A stretch of DNA of 6,604 bases from an uncultured Cellvibrio sp. GTDB lineage: Bacteria; Pseudomonadota; Gammaproteobacteria; Pseudomonadales; Cellvibrionaceae. Positions 1 to 6,604 of the stretch are shown here, piece by piece; position 1 is the stretch's first letter, and the number at the start of each line of letters is the position of its first letter. A program made the position numbers and the translations under genes. The stretch covers positions 1-6,604 of the forward strand of contig CAMLRJ010000199.1 in NCBI GenBank assembly GCA_946482345.1. The letters are read 5' to 3'. The notes below the pieces were generated by a model. It was not told where the DNA came from and did no database searches. It saw nothing but the letters and a program-made list of their open reading frames with translations.

Positions 1-280
1 GCAAGCTGGGAATTTGCAAAGCAGATAACTTTTGCAAAGCTTTCCATTCATTCACAGCTCCCAATACAGGAAAGCGTAATTGCAATAAGTTTTTAAGGAT
101 TTCCCGCCAACCCACGCCAAAATGTCGCTTTAGATAATAAGTGTTATCACTATTAATAAAACGAACCGTTTCGCGATCAGGCATTTTACGCACAGATACA
201 CCTTGTATCTGTTTAATAAATTCAAAAACACTGCCGTTATTGAAACATTCTTGCAATTGAAGAATTAGCTGTTCGTCATC
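1..280 (-). other. waaP: WaaP/RfaP-type core heptose kinase domain, N-terminal part only
   Basis: This is residues 394-486 of the fused protein. WaaP phosphorylates heptose I of the LPS inner core, using a protein-kinase-like fold; it is normally a separate protein of about 265 residues encoded just after waaG. The stretch DEQLILQLQECFNNG lines up with the first 15 or so residues of Pseudomonas WaaP as I remember it, so almost the whole N-terminus is present and begins right where the repeat ends. K444 in YYLKRH is the likely beta-strand ATP-contacting lysine. ILKNLLQLRFPVLGA and NEWKALQKL (470-478) are the typical family signature. No separate ATG start with a ribosome binding site is visible for this domain. 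The only nearby ATG (279-277) is out of frame and reaches TAA after four codons. Confidence 0.85.
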
Positions 281-1459
281 CCGTAGGTTGGGCAGCAATG
301 CCCAACATGGGTTTTTGTTTGAGATTAATTGTTGGGCATTACTGCCCAACCTACGATTAAGATTCTCCAAACTCTGAACGGCGACTTCTGCACGCGAAAA
401 TAAATCGTTATTCCATAACAACTGAGACTTGGATTGCCATTGATCTTTAGGTTCTTTCAAAAGACGACGAATTTGCAAAGAAATTTTTTCAACATCATCC
501 ACAGACTCAATCAATTCGCCCATGCGAAACTGTTTAACATAGTAAGCAAAACCCGACTGCGGGCTTACCAAAACAGGACAACCACACAGCATGGCTTCTA
601 ATATCACATTACCCGCCAGTTCATAGCGTGCAGGATGCAAAAGTAAATCCGCTGAATGCAATAAATCTGCAACAGCAATCTGATTACCAATAAAAAATAC
701 TTTTTGACCAATGCCCAATAGTTTTGCTTGTTGTTGATATTTTTCTGGATCATCGCCACCAGCAATCAATAGCACAGCATTGGAATTCTCTTTGACCAAT
801 TCAGAGAAGCCGGCAATACTGATATCAACACCTTTTGTACGAAACCCTGAGCCCAAACATAAAATAATGTGAGCGCATTGATCAATCTGCAAATCATTAA
901 GCAATTTTTTTCTAGCTTCTTGCGGATTGTCGCAAGCGACATGAGATTTGGAAATTCCCGGCGGCAAAAGTGTGATTCGATCATTTGATGCTGAATACCA
1001 ACGCGCGATAGATTTAATCTGTTGCGGAACCAGACAAAAAATATTTTTCGCACCTGCCTCGCTCAAAACTGATTTTTCATAATGCAAATATAACTGACTG
1101 CGCGGTGTCAAACGATACAACCAGGATCTATCAAGGTAAGCCTTCTCTGCAAAACAGGTATCTCCCGCAAAATACACATCCAACCCCGGCATTTTGTTAA
1201 ATCCTAACAACAGATCGAATTGACTTCGATCAAAATATTTTTCAAACGCTTTTACAAAAAATCGAACACCTGCAATATTAAAAAATACAAAAGCATCAAT
1301 AACACGAATATCAGCACCCGCAATTTTGTCGCCTTGCCAATCACCGCAAAAAATGGTGACTTGATGACCGCGCTTTATCGCCTCTTCTGCAATAAATTTC
1401 ATGTCACGCTGTAATCCACCGAAAGGGAAATAACGAAAGATGGCGATAGCAAGCTTCAT
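1..1459 (-). CDS. waaG: Fused LPS core glycosyltransferase (WaaG) and core heptose kinase (WaaP/RfaP), 3'-truncated by window edge
   Basis: The frame runs 486 codons without a stop from ATG 1459-1457 to the left edge. The start is fixed by a 4-base ATGA overlap with the waaF stop, which suggests translational coupling. Residues 1-368 match UDP-glucose:(heptosyl)LPS alpha-1,3-glucosyltransferase WaaG (GT-B fold, family GT4), a cytoplasmic/peripheral membrane enzyme that adds the first outer-core hexose. Visible marks are FPFGGLQRD (11-19), GFNKMPGLDVYF (86-97), LPPGI (165-169), K209 in TKGVD (donor phosphate region) and the EX7E motif E280/E288 in a LLLHPA...LEAM context. E. coli WaaG is about 374 residues, so this half is essentially full length. 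Residues 369-393 are encoded by a palindromic repeat. From about 394 the protein matches the N-terminus of WaaP (FNNGSVFEF, YYLKRHFGVGWRE, LRFPVLGAVNEW). The kinase catalytic residues lie beyond the window. The WaaG and WaaP identities are strong. That they form one polypeptide is read from the sequence, but a sequencing error near the repeat cannot be excluded. Confidence 0.9.
   Translation of the reverse strand, partial: MKLAIAIFRYFPFGGLQRDMKFIAEEAIKRGHQVTIFCGDWQGDKIAGADIRVIDAFVFFNIAGVRFFVKAFEKYFDRSQFDLLLGFNKMPGLDVYFAGDTCFAEKAYLDRSWLYRLTPRSQLYLHYEKSVLSEAGAKNIFCLVPQQIKSIARWYSASNDRITLLPPGISKSHVACDNPQEARKKLLNDLQIDQCAHIILCLGSGFRTKGVDISIAGFSELVKENSNAVLLIAGGDDPEKYQQQAKLLGIGQKVFFIGNQIAVADLLHSADLLLHPARYELAGNVILEAMLCGCPVLVSPQSGFAYYVKQFRMGELIESVDDVEKISLQIRRLLKEPKDQWQSKSQLLWNNDLFSRAEVAVQSLENLNRRLGSNAQQLISNKNPCWALLPNLRDDEQLILQLQECFNNGSVFEFIKQIQGVSVRKMPDRETVRFINSDNTYYLKRHFGVGWREILKNLLQLRFPVLGAVNEWKALQKLSALQIPSL
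282..355. repeat. REP doublet (REPIN/BIME-like), two inverted GTAG-headed hairpins inside the coding frame
   Basis: Two 25-base arms (282-306 and 331-355) are inverted copies with one mismatch, separated by a 24-base A/T-rich spacer. Each arm reads CGTAG, then a hairpin with a 7-bp stem GTTGGGC/GCCCAAC and a 6-base loop (AGCAAT or AGTAAT). A GTAG tetranucleotide at the foot of a hairpin is the hallmark of REP sequences mobilised by RAYT (TnpA-REP, Y1 tyrosine) transposases, and two inverted REPs form a REPIN. The whole element can also fold into one long stem. It lies in the waaG-waaP fusion and is translated as residues 369-393 without a stop. No clear target duplication is visible. No RAYT gene is in the window; assignment to a REP family is inferred from architecture. 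Confidence 0.85.
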
Positions 1460-2541
1460 AATTGTGATGCAATCACGTTGGATTTTGATAACAGCTGATT
1501 AATGGCGCTAATAACTTTTTCCGGCATTAATTCTTTCATGCAATTGTTGTGAACTTTGGGGCATTCACGCTCAAAACAAGGTGAACAGTCCAGATCTTTT
1601 GTAACAATCTGTACTCGATGTGTTAAAGGTGGCGTGTGTTCCGGTGAAGTGGAACCGTAAACCACAACCAGGGGCAATTTTAATGCCGCCGCTATATGCA
1701 TTAATCCGGAATCATTAGTGACAACGGCTTGCGACAATGCCATCAATTGAATGGCTTGCAACAAACTGGTTGCACCCGCAAGATTTTGTATGGATTGTTT
1801 TTGATCTTCTGCTAAAAAGCTCATCAATGCATCAGTCACGTGTTTATCTTTTGCTGATCCCATTAACCAGACCTGCCAACCCTCGCGAATTTTTTCAGCC
1901 GCAACTTGCGCATAGTAACTTTCTGGCCAGCGCTTGGAGGGGCCATATTCTGCGCCCGGACAAATGACCAACACCGGCCTGTTCAAATCCAGAGAAAATT
2001 GTTTCAGTAATTGATTTTTTTCGGAAAGATCCACCGCCAATTCAGGAAAAGGAAATTCAGTTAAGGGTTCTGCATTTTTTTCCAGCGCCAACGCCAAATA
2101 ACGTTGCACCATCAACGGATAATTTTTTTTGTTGAGCAGACGATAATCATTCACCAAACCATAACGCATTTCACCGCGCCAACCTGTACGTAACGGGATA
2201 TTGGCAAAGAATGGAATCAATGCTGATTTAAATGAATTGGGTAGTAATATCGCTTGTTCGTATCCAGAATTGCGCAAGGATTTGCCCAATTGATAACGCG
2301 CCTTCAATGCAAACATGCCGTGTCCCAAAGGCATATTGATTATTTGATTCACTTCCGGCATTTGTCGAAGTAAATCTTGCGTCCAGGGCGATGCCAACAC
2401 ATGAATTTCCGATTGCGGGTTGCGGATTTTTAATAATTTAAACAGGGACTGCGCCATCATCATATCGCCGATCCAGGCGGGGCCTATGATGAGAATTTTT
2501 TGGATTTTTTTTAGGGAACTTGGGAATGAAGTTTGATTCAT
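1456..2541 (-). CDS. waaF: ADP-heptose:LPS heptosyltransferase II
   Basis: The 361-residue product transfers the second L-glycero-D-manno-heptose from ADP-heptose onto heptose I of the LPS inner core, at the cytoplasmic face of the inner membrane (family GT9, GT-B fold). Signatures are KILIIGPAWIGDMMMAQSL (15-33), MPEVN and MPLGHG (61-75), LLPNSFKSALIPFFA (99-113), RTGWRGEMRYGL (118-129), CPGAEYGPSKRWP (194-206) and TNDSGLMHIAAAL (275-287, the ADP-heptose-binding loop). These match WaaF closely rather than WaaC. A C-terminal cysteine cluster, C319, C322, C327 and C334, is common in the family. Compared with E. coli, the ATG at 2541 adds about 14 residues before the KILIIGP strand. No other ATG or strong ribosome binding site is visible, so the start is less certain than the identity. 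The stop TGA overlaps the ATG of the next gene. Confidence 0.96.
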   Translation of the reverse strand: MNQTSFPSSLKKIQKILIIGPAWIGDMMMAQSLFKLLKIRNPQSEIHVLASPWTQDLLRQMPEVNQIINMPLGHGMFALKARYQLGKSLRNSGYEQAILLPNSFKSALIPFFANIPLRTGWRGEMRYGLVNDYRLLNKKNYPLMVQRYLALALEKNAEPLTEFPFPELAVDLSEKNQLLKQFSLDLNRPVLVICPGAEYGPSKRWPESYYAQVAAEKIREGWQVWLMGSAKDKHVTDALMSFLAEDQKQSIQNLAGATSLLQAIQLMALSQAVVTNDSGLMHIAAALKLPLVVVYGSTSPEHTPPLTHRVQIVTKDLDCSPCFERECPKVHNNCMKELMPEKVISAINQLLSKSNVIASQL

Positions 2542-2563
2542 AAAATAGTTGTTTGGAGGTTAG

Positions 2564-2656
2564 CTCCCTCCCCTGCCAAGGGGAGGGTTGGGGTGGGGTA
2601 AGGTTTTTCAATCAAAATCTTTACCCCCTCCTAGCCTCCCCCTTGGCAGGGGGAGG
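2564..2656. repeat. G/C-rich two-hairpin palindromic repeat (MITE-like) in the ilvE-waaF gap
   Basis: Hairpin one is CCCTCCCC/GGGGAGGG (2566-2573 with 2580-2587, loop TGCCAA). Hairpin two is CCTCCCCC/GGGGGAGG (2635-2642 with 2649-2656, loop TTGGCA). Each stem is 8 bp and perfect. The two halves are imperfect inverted copies of each other; the inner segments 2588-2601 and 2621-2634 also pair at about 10 of 14 positions, around an A/T-rich centre at 2602-2620. Similar CTCCCC...TTGGCA...GGGGAG elements are, from memory, scattered in many bacterial genomes. It takes up most of the 119-base gap. It lacks the T-run after either stem needed for a standard intrinsic terminator, but could slow transcription or protect the upstream mRNA. 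No transposase accompanies it. Confidence 0.85.
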
Positions 2657-2660
2657 AATT

Positions 2661-3590
2661 TTAAACACCCACCGGTGCCAACCAATCTCTATGCTCTACC
2701 AATTCACCGCGCACTGATTTGAAATACAAATCCTGTAAACGCGTAGTGATAGGGCCGCGACGACCTTCACCGATTTGACGGCCATCCAATTCACGAATCG
2801 GTAAGACTTCTGCAGCAGTGCCAGTAAAGAATGCTTCGTCAGCGATATAGACTTCATCGCGAGTGATGCGTTTTTCTTTAATGATGTAACCACAATCAGC
2901 AGCTAATTGGAAAATCGTGTTGCGAGTAATACCATCGAGACAAGAGGTTAATTCCGGCGTGTAAATCACACCATCGCGCACCAAAAAGAAATTCTCGCCA
3001 CTGCCCTCTGCTACATAACCTTCGTTGTCCAGCAGCAAAGCTTCTTCACAACCACTGTCCAATGCTTCTTGCAAAGCGAGAAGTGAATTGATGTAGTGAC
3101 CATTGGCTTTGGCTTTACACATGGAAATATTCACATGGTGACGCGTGTAACTTGATGTGCGAATTTTGATTCCTTTATCGCGCGCTTCCGGTGACATATA
3201 AGAAGGCCAATGCCAGGCCGCAACCATTATGTGCACTTTCAAATTATCAGCGCGCAGGCCCATACCTTCTGAACCATAAAAAGCCATGGGACGAAGATAG
3301 GCTTCAGCCAATTTGTTTTCACGCACCACCAATTTGTGCGCTTCGTTCACCACCTCTTTGGTGTAAGGCATTTTCATACGCATGATGTGGGCAGATCGAA
3401 AAAGGCGATCTGTGTGTTCTTTCAAACGGAAAATACTGGTACCTAAACTGGAGCTGTTGTAAGCGCGTACGCCTTCAAAAACGCCCATACCATAATGCAG
3501 TGTGTGGGTTAAAACATGAACCTTGGCATCGCGCCAGGGGATCAATTCACCATCAAGCCAAATTACGCCGTCGCGATCGGCAAATGACAT
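2661..3590 (-). CDS. ilvE: Branched-chain amino acid aminotransferase
   Basis: This PLP-dependent enzyme (fold type IV, class IV aminotransferase) catalyses the last step of valine, leucine and isoleucine synthesis by moving the amino group from glutamate to the 2-oxo acid; it is cytoplasmic. Starting from ATG 3590 it is 309 residues, the same as E. coli IlvE. Visible marks are HYGMGVFEGVRAY (32-44), K161 in the CKAKANGHYINS segment as the likely PLP Schiff-base lysine, the EGSGENFF segment (195-202), GITRNT (220-225) and the phosphate-binding loop FTGTAAEV (255-262). The frame can be extended to a TTG at 3596, but the ATG is preferred because an AGGAG lies 6 bases before it. It begins 9 bases after the glnE stop, so the two are probably co-transcribed. 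It ends at TAA 2661, next to the G/C-rich repeat. Confidence 0.97.
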   Translation of the reverse strand: MSFADRDGVIWLDGELIPWRDAKVHVLTHTLHYGMGVFEGVRAYNSSSLGTSIFRLKEHTDRLFRSAHIMRMKMPYTKEVVNEAHKLVVRENKLAEAYLRPMAFYGSEGMGLRADNLKVHIMVAAWHWPSYMSPEARDKGIKIRTSSYTRHHVNISMCKAKANGHYINSLLALQEALDSGCEEALLLDNEGYVAEGSGENFFLVRDGVIYTPELTSCLDGITRNTIFQLAADCGYIIKEKRITRDEVYIADEAFFTGTAAEVLPIRELDGRQIGEGRRGPITTRLQDLYFKSVRGELVEHRDWLAPVGV

Positions 3591-3596
3591 AGTCAA

Positions 3597-3602
3597 CTCC
3601 TA
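3597..3602 (-). promoter_or_regulatory. Ribosome binding site of ilvE, overlapping the glnE stop codon
   Basis: On the minus strand the sequence is TAGGAG followed by TTGACT and then ATG. TAG is the glnE stop (3602-3600), and its last bases belong to the AGGAG. The 6-base spacing to the ATG at 3590 is normal and decides the start against the TTG at 3596, which falls directly after the site. The overlap implies that ribosomes finishing glnE uncover or pass over the ilvE initiation site. Confidence 0.8.
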
Positions 3603-6590
3603 AAATTCGGTTAACATCAGACGCTGCCAGATATCCAGAACTTGTTGGCGTTCAGTTACAAACTGATCATCACCTTCGAGTATGGCTTCCTGACGCTGCA
3701 GCGCCAATTTATGCCCTGTGGATCGGTAAGCTTTGTAGGCTGCGATCAGTTGGGCCACTGCGTCAGCATCGAGTAAACCTGCTGTTTGCAGTGACTCCAG
3801 TATTCGAATGTTGTCCGTGTACCGGATGACGTCGGGCTGTTGATGCGCCCACGCCAAGGCCGCGTATTGAACCATAAATTCAATATCCACGATACCACCG
3901 GCATCCTGTTTCACATTAAAAATGCTGGCCGCTTTTTGTTTGGACGAACCCAGTTGGTCACGCATCTTCTGTCGCATATCCACTACTTCTTTTCGCAGCT
4001 GCGACAAATCCCGCGGGCGCCGCAGAATTTTTTGCCGAACCAGCTCAAATTCCTGACCAAGTCCTTGATGGCCTGCAACCACTCTCGCCCTGACCAATGC
4101 TTGATGCTCCCAAGTCCAGGCTTCATTTTGTTGATATTTTTCAAAAGCAGTCAAAGATGACACCAACAAACCGGAATTACCCGAGGGACGCAATCGCATA
4201 TCCACTTCGTATAATTTTCCGGACAGTGTTTGTGTATTTAAAATATGAATAATGCGTTGCCCGAGACGCGTATAAAAACTCAAATTATCCAATTCTTTTT
4301 CGCCACTGCTGACACCATTGGCAAAAGCGTTATGAATAAAAACCAAATCCAGATCTGATCCATGAGCCAATTCAAGGCCACCCAACTTTCCATAAGCCAC
4401 AATAATAAATTCCGGTGTTTCAACCAAACTTCCCTCTTCACGTCGTGGATAACCATGGCGCGCAATCATATATTGCCATGCCAATTCCAATACATGTTCC
4501 AAAATAGTTTCGGCAATATAAGTTAAATAATCGCTGACTTTCATCAATGGCAAAACGCCTGTTACTTCGCTGGCAGCAACACGCAACGCATGTGCAGAAC
4601 GAAAATAACGCAGTGCTTCCATATGCCCTTCCAAATCATCCCACGCCAAACGCAACACATCACGACGCAATTCATCGCGCAACAATTCTTTGTTCGGTGG
4701 AGCGTACAAACTTTCCGGCGTTAATAATTCATCCAGCAGTGCTGGATAATGCGTAAGCTGATCCGCAATTAATAAACTGGCCGCACATAAACGCACTAAT
4801 TGTTGCAACGCGATTGGATTTTCCACCAACAACACCAAATAAGCCGTACGACGTGCAACGGATTCAACCAAAGGTACAATTCGTCCGAGAGTTTCTACCA
4901 GACTTGTCACTTCACCTTTTTGCGCGCGATCACACAATGCGATCAACAACAAAGGAATAAATGTATCCAGTCGTTTACGACTGCTGGCTTGCATTGACAT
5001 GACCGATTTACTTTCACGTATATGCTGCAGGTGTTTTAACAATTCATCGGCAGATTCAATTTCGCGATCCATCAATTGCTGATGCGCTTCTTCACCTTGC
5101 AAACTGCCATCCCATAAACCTAACCAGAAATTTAATGCAGATTGATTGACGGGAGCTTCAACTTCCGGTGCTGCAATTACCGCCCGGAATTCTTTATTCA
5201 CTTGCTGACGATAAGTTTGTAGTTGCGCAAAAAAATCATCCCAGGATTGAAAACCCATGACCCAGGCCAAACGGATTTGATTGTTAATGTCCGCTGGCAA
5301 TGACTGTGTTTGTTTGTCTTGCCAGGCTTGAATCGCATGTTCGGTATTGCGCAAAAAAATATAGGCTTCCAGCAATAATGCTCCAACACCTTGCGGCAAA
5401 TAATTTTCTGTTTCCAAAAAAGGCAACATTTTGCAGACTTGTCTTTCTTGCAAGCGACTATCGCGCCCGCCGCGAATCAATTGAAAAGCTTGCACAATAA
5501 ATTCCACTTCGCGAATACCACCTTCACCCAACTTCACATCAGCACTCATGCCTTTGCGTTGTACTTGTCTGGCAATTAATCCTTTCATATCGCGCAAAGC
5601 TTCGATCACACTAAAATCAATATATTGCCTGTAAGTAAATGGCCGCAAAATTTGTCGCAATCCAGCGCGTGCAACTTCAATATCCAATGCTGGCTTTTCG
5701 TTACTATTGGCCCAACCCACCAAACGCGCTTTGATCATAGCGTAGCGTTCCCAATCGCGCCCTTGTGTTTCGTAATAATCTTCCATACCGACAAAACTCA
5801 TTGCCAGAGAACCACTTTGTCCGTGCGGGCGCAAACGCATATCCACACGAAACACAAATCCATCGGCCGTCATTGCATCCAAACTTTTAATCAGTTTTTG
5901 TCCAAGTTTGATAAAAAATTCCTGATTGCTGATAGCACTGACAGTATGATCGGTTTCACCGGATTCGGGAAAAGTAAAAATCAAATCAATATCCGATGAA
6001 ATATTGAGTTCCTGAGCACCCAGTTTGCCCATACCCAACACCATAAAAGGTTGCGCCAGGCCGGAATTTTTTCCAATCGGTGTGCCATAACGTTTTTGCA
6101 AATCGCGATAATGCCAATCTGCAGCCAAACTGATGGCAGCATCCGCAAATGCAGACAAATCAGCTGTGACTTCTTGCATAGTCAATAACCGATTCAGATC
6201 TTGCCAAATCGTTTTGAATTGCTGTTCTTGCCGGCTGCGACGCAAGTGTTTATCCAACTCCAGTTCCGTTGTTAATTCTTTCCCTTGCGCAACAAAATTT
6301 TCAATCCACACAGATGAAGCTGAATTGGAAAACAATCGTCCTGACGAGATTAACGATTGAAACAATTGGGGATTTCGCGCAGCAGTTTGTGCAACGAATT
6401 CGCTACCGACAAAAGCTTTGGTGATTTGTGATGGAAAATCTGCATTGGAAATCCATCCTTTGCCAATGCAGGGAGATAAAAGTGATTCCAGCGACGGAAG
6501 ATTTTCGCGGGCTTCTGCATCCAGGTAATCCTTCCAGGTTTTTTCGGCAAAGGGTTTTAAACAATCGGGGACAGAATGAATATTAAGCAT
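3600..6590 (-). CDS. glnE: Bifunctional glutamine synthetase adenylyltransferase / adenylyl-removing enzyme
   Basis: The 996-residue protein adenylylates and deadenylylates glutamine synthetase (GlnA) in response to glutamine and the PII protein, switching ammonia assimilation off and on. Two nucleotidyltransferase domains are visible. The N-terminal adenylyl-removing domain has GMGKLGAQEL (186-195), SSDIDLIF with D200 and D202, and VDMRLRP (249-255). The C-terminal adenylyl-transferring domain has AYGKLGGLEL (732-741), GSDLDLVF with D746 and D748, and VDMRLRP (796-802). The region between (about 450-600) corresponds to the regulatory linker and helical segment. Length is near the usual 945-985 residues, and both metal-binding aspartate pairs are intact, so both activities are expected. 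The start ATG 6590 has no clear ribosome binding site, though only 14 upstream bases are available. It is immediately followed by ilvE. Confidence 0.97.
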   Translation of the reverse strand: MLNIHSVPDCLKPFAEKTWKDYLDAEARENLPSLESLLSPCIGKGWISNADFPSQITKAFVGSEFVAQTAARNPQLFQSLISSGRLFSNSASSVWIENFVAQGKELTTELELDKHLRRSRQEQQFKTIWQDLNRLLTMQEVTADLSAFADAAISLAADWHYRDLQKRYGTPIGKNSGLAQPFMVLGMGKLGAQELNISSDIDLIFTFPESGETDHTVSAISNQEFFIKLGQKLIKSLDAMTADGFVFRVDMRLRPHGQSGSLAMSFVGMEDYYETQGRDWERYAMIKARLVGWANSNEKPALDIEVARAGLRQILRPFTYRQYIDFSVIEALRDMKGLIARQVQRKGMSADVKLGEGGIREVEFIVQAFQLIRGGRDSRLQERQVCKMLPFLETENYLPQGVGALLLEAYIFLRNTEHAIQAWQDKQTQSLPADINNQIRLAWVMGFQSWDDFFAQLQTYRQQVNKEFRAVIAAPEVEAPVNQSALNFWLGLWDGSLQGEEAHQQLMDREIESADELLKHLQHIRESKSVMSMQASSRKRLDTFIPLLLIALCDRAQKGEVTSLVETLGRIVPLVESVARRTAYLVLLVENPIALQQLVRLCAASLLIADQLTHYPALLDELLTPESLYAPPNKELLRDELRRDVLRLAWDDLEGHMEALRYFRSAHALRVAASEVTGVLPLMKVSDYLTYIAETILEHVLELAWQYMIARHGYPRREEGSLVETPEFIIVAYGKLGGLELAHGSDLDLVFIHNAFANGVSSGEKELDNLSFYTRLGQRIIHILNTQTLSGKLYEVDMRLRPSGNSGLLVSSLTAFEKYQQNEAWTWEHQALVRARVVAGHQGLGQEFELVRQKILRRPRDLSQLRKEVVDMRQKMRDQLGSSKQKAASIFNVKQDAGGIVDIEFMVQYAALAWAHQQPDVIRYTDNIRILESLQTAGLLDADAVAQLIAAYKAYRSTGHKLALQRQEAILEGDDQFVTERQQVLDIWQRLMLTEF

Positions 6591-6604
6591 TGAAATTAAT
6601 TGAT

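Noticed and set aside
277..279. Separate waaP start at ATG 279-277
   Set aside because: It is out of frame with the kinase and stops at TAA after four codons, so it cannot start the kinase.
282..355. CRISPR repeat or transcription terminator
   Set aside because: There are only two inverted arms, no direct-repeat/spacer array and no T-run. The GTAG-plus-hairpin layout fits a REP doublet.
766..1053. A 95-codon minus-strand open frame inside the WaaG region
   Set aside because: It is out of frame with the WaaG frame, which shows clear family motifs over the same bases; the short frame has no recognisable protein features.
2564..2656. Intrinsic (rho-independent) terminator after ilvE
   Set aside because: The stems are strong but neither is followed by a run of T on either strand; the element is better described as a repeat.
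2542..2660. Promoter for waaF in the ilvE-waaF gap
   Set aside because: No convincing pair of -35 and -10 boxes with proper spacing was seen; an A/T-rich TATTTT lies too close to the ATG to be used.
3840..4160. Plus-strand open frames within glnE, such as 3840-4160 and 5625-5999
   Set aside because: They are antisense to well-conserved GlnE coding sequence, low in recognisable content and without ribosome binding sites.

Overview
The window is a compact block of chromosomal genes, all read from the minus strand. In transcription order they are glnE (6590-3600), ilvE (3590-2661), waaF (2541-1456) and a lipopolysaccharide-core gene that starts at 1459 and runs off the left edge at base 1. Together they cover nearly all of the sequence. 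The only gap of any size is the 119 bases between ilvE and waaF, which a palindromic repeat mostly fills. The 14 bases upstream of glnE are too few to interpret.

The order glnE-ilvE-waaF-(waaC)-waaG-waaP is, from memory, the one in Pseudomonas. With the moderate-to-low GC content and the protein sequences, this points to a gammaproteobacterium near Pseudomonadales/Cellvibrionales. A Cellvibrio-like organism is my best guess, but the window does not prove a genus. glnE and ilvE belong to nitrogen and branched-chain amino acid metabolism. waaF and the last gene build and phosphorylate the inner/outer core of lipopolysaccharide.

The most notable feature is the last gene. Its frame stays open from 1459 to the window edge (486 codons, no stop). 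It encodes a complete WaaG-type glycosyltransferase (residues 1-368) followed directly by the N-terminus of a WaaP/RfaP-type core heptose kinase (from about residue 394). In Pseudomonas and Escherichia coli these are separate proteins. Exactly at the junction lies a 74-bp REP doublet (REPIN-like: two GTAG-headed hairpins in inverted orientation), translated in frame as residues 369-393. The repeat may have created the fusion or inserted into an existing linker. The waaC gene expected between waaF and waaG is absent from this position.

A second, unrelated G/C-rich palindromic repeat of similar two-hairpin design lies between ilvE and waaF. Junctions elsewhere are tight: ilvE starts 9 bases after glnE, with its ribosome binding site overlapping the glnE stop, and waaF and waaG overlap by ATGA.
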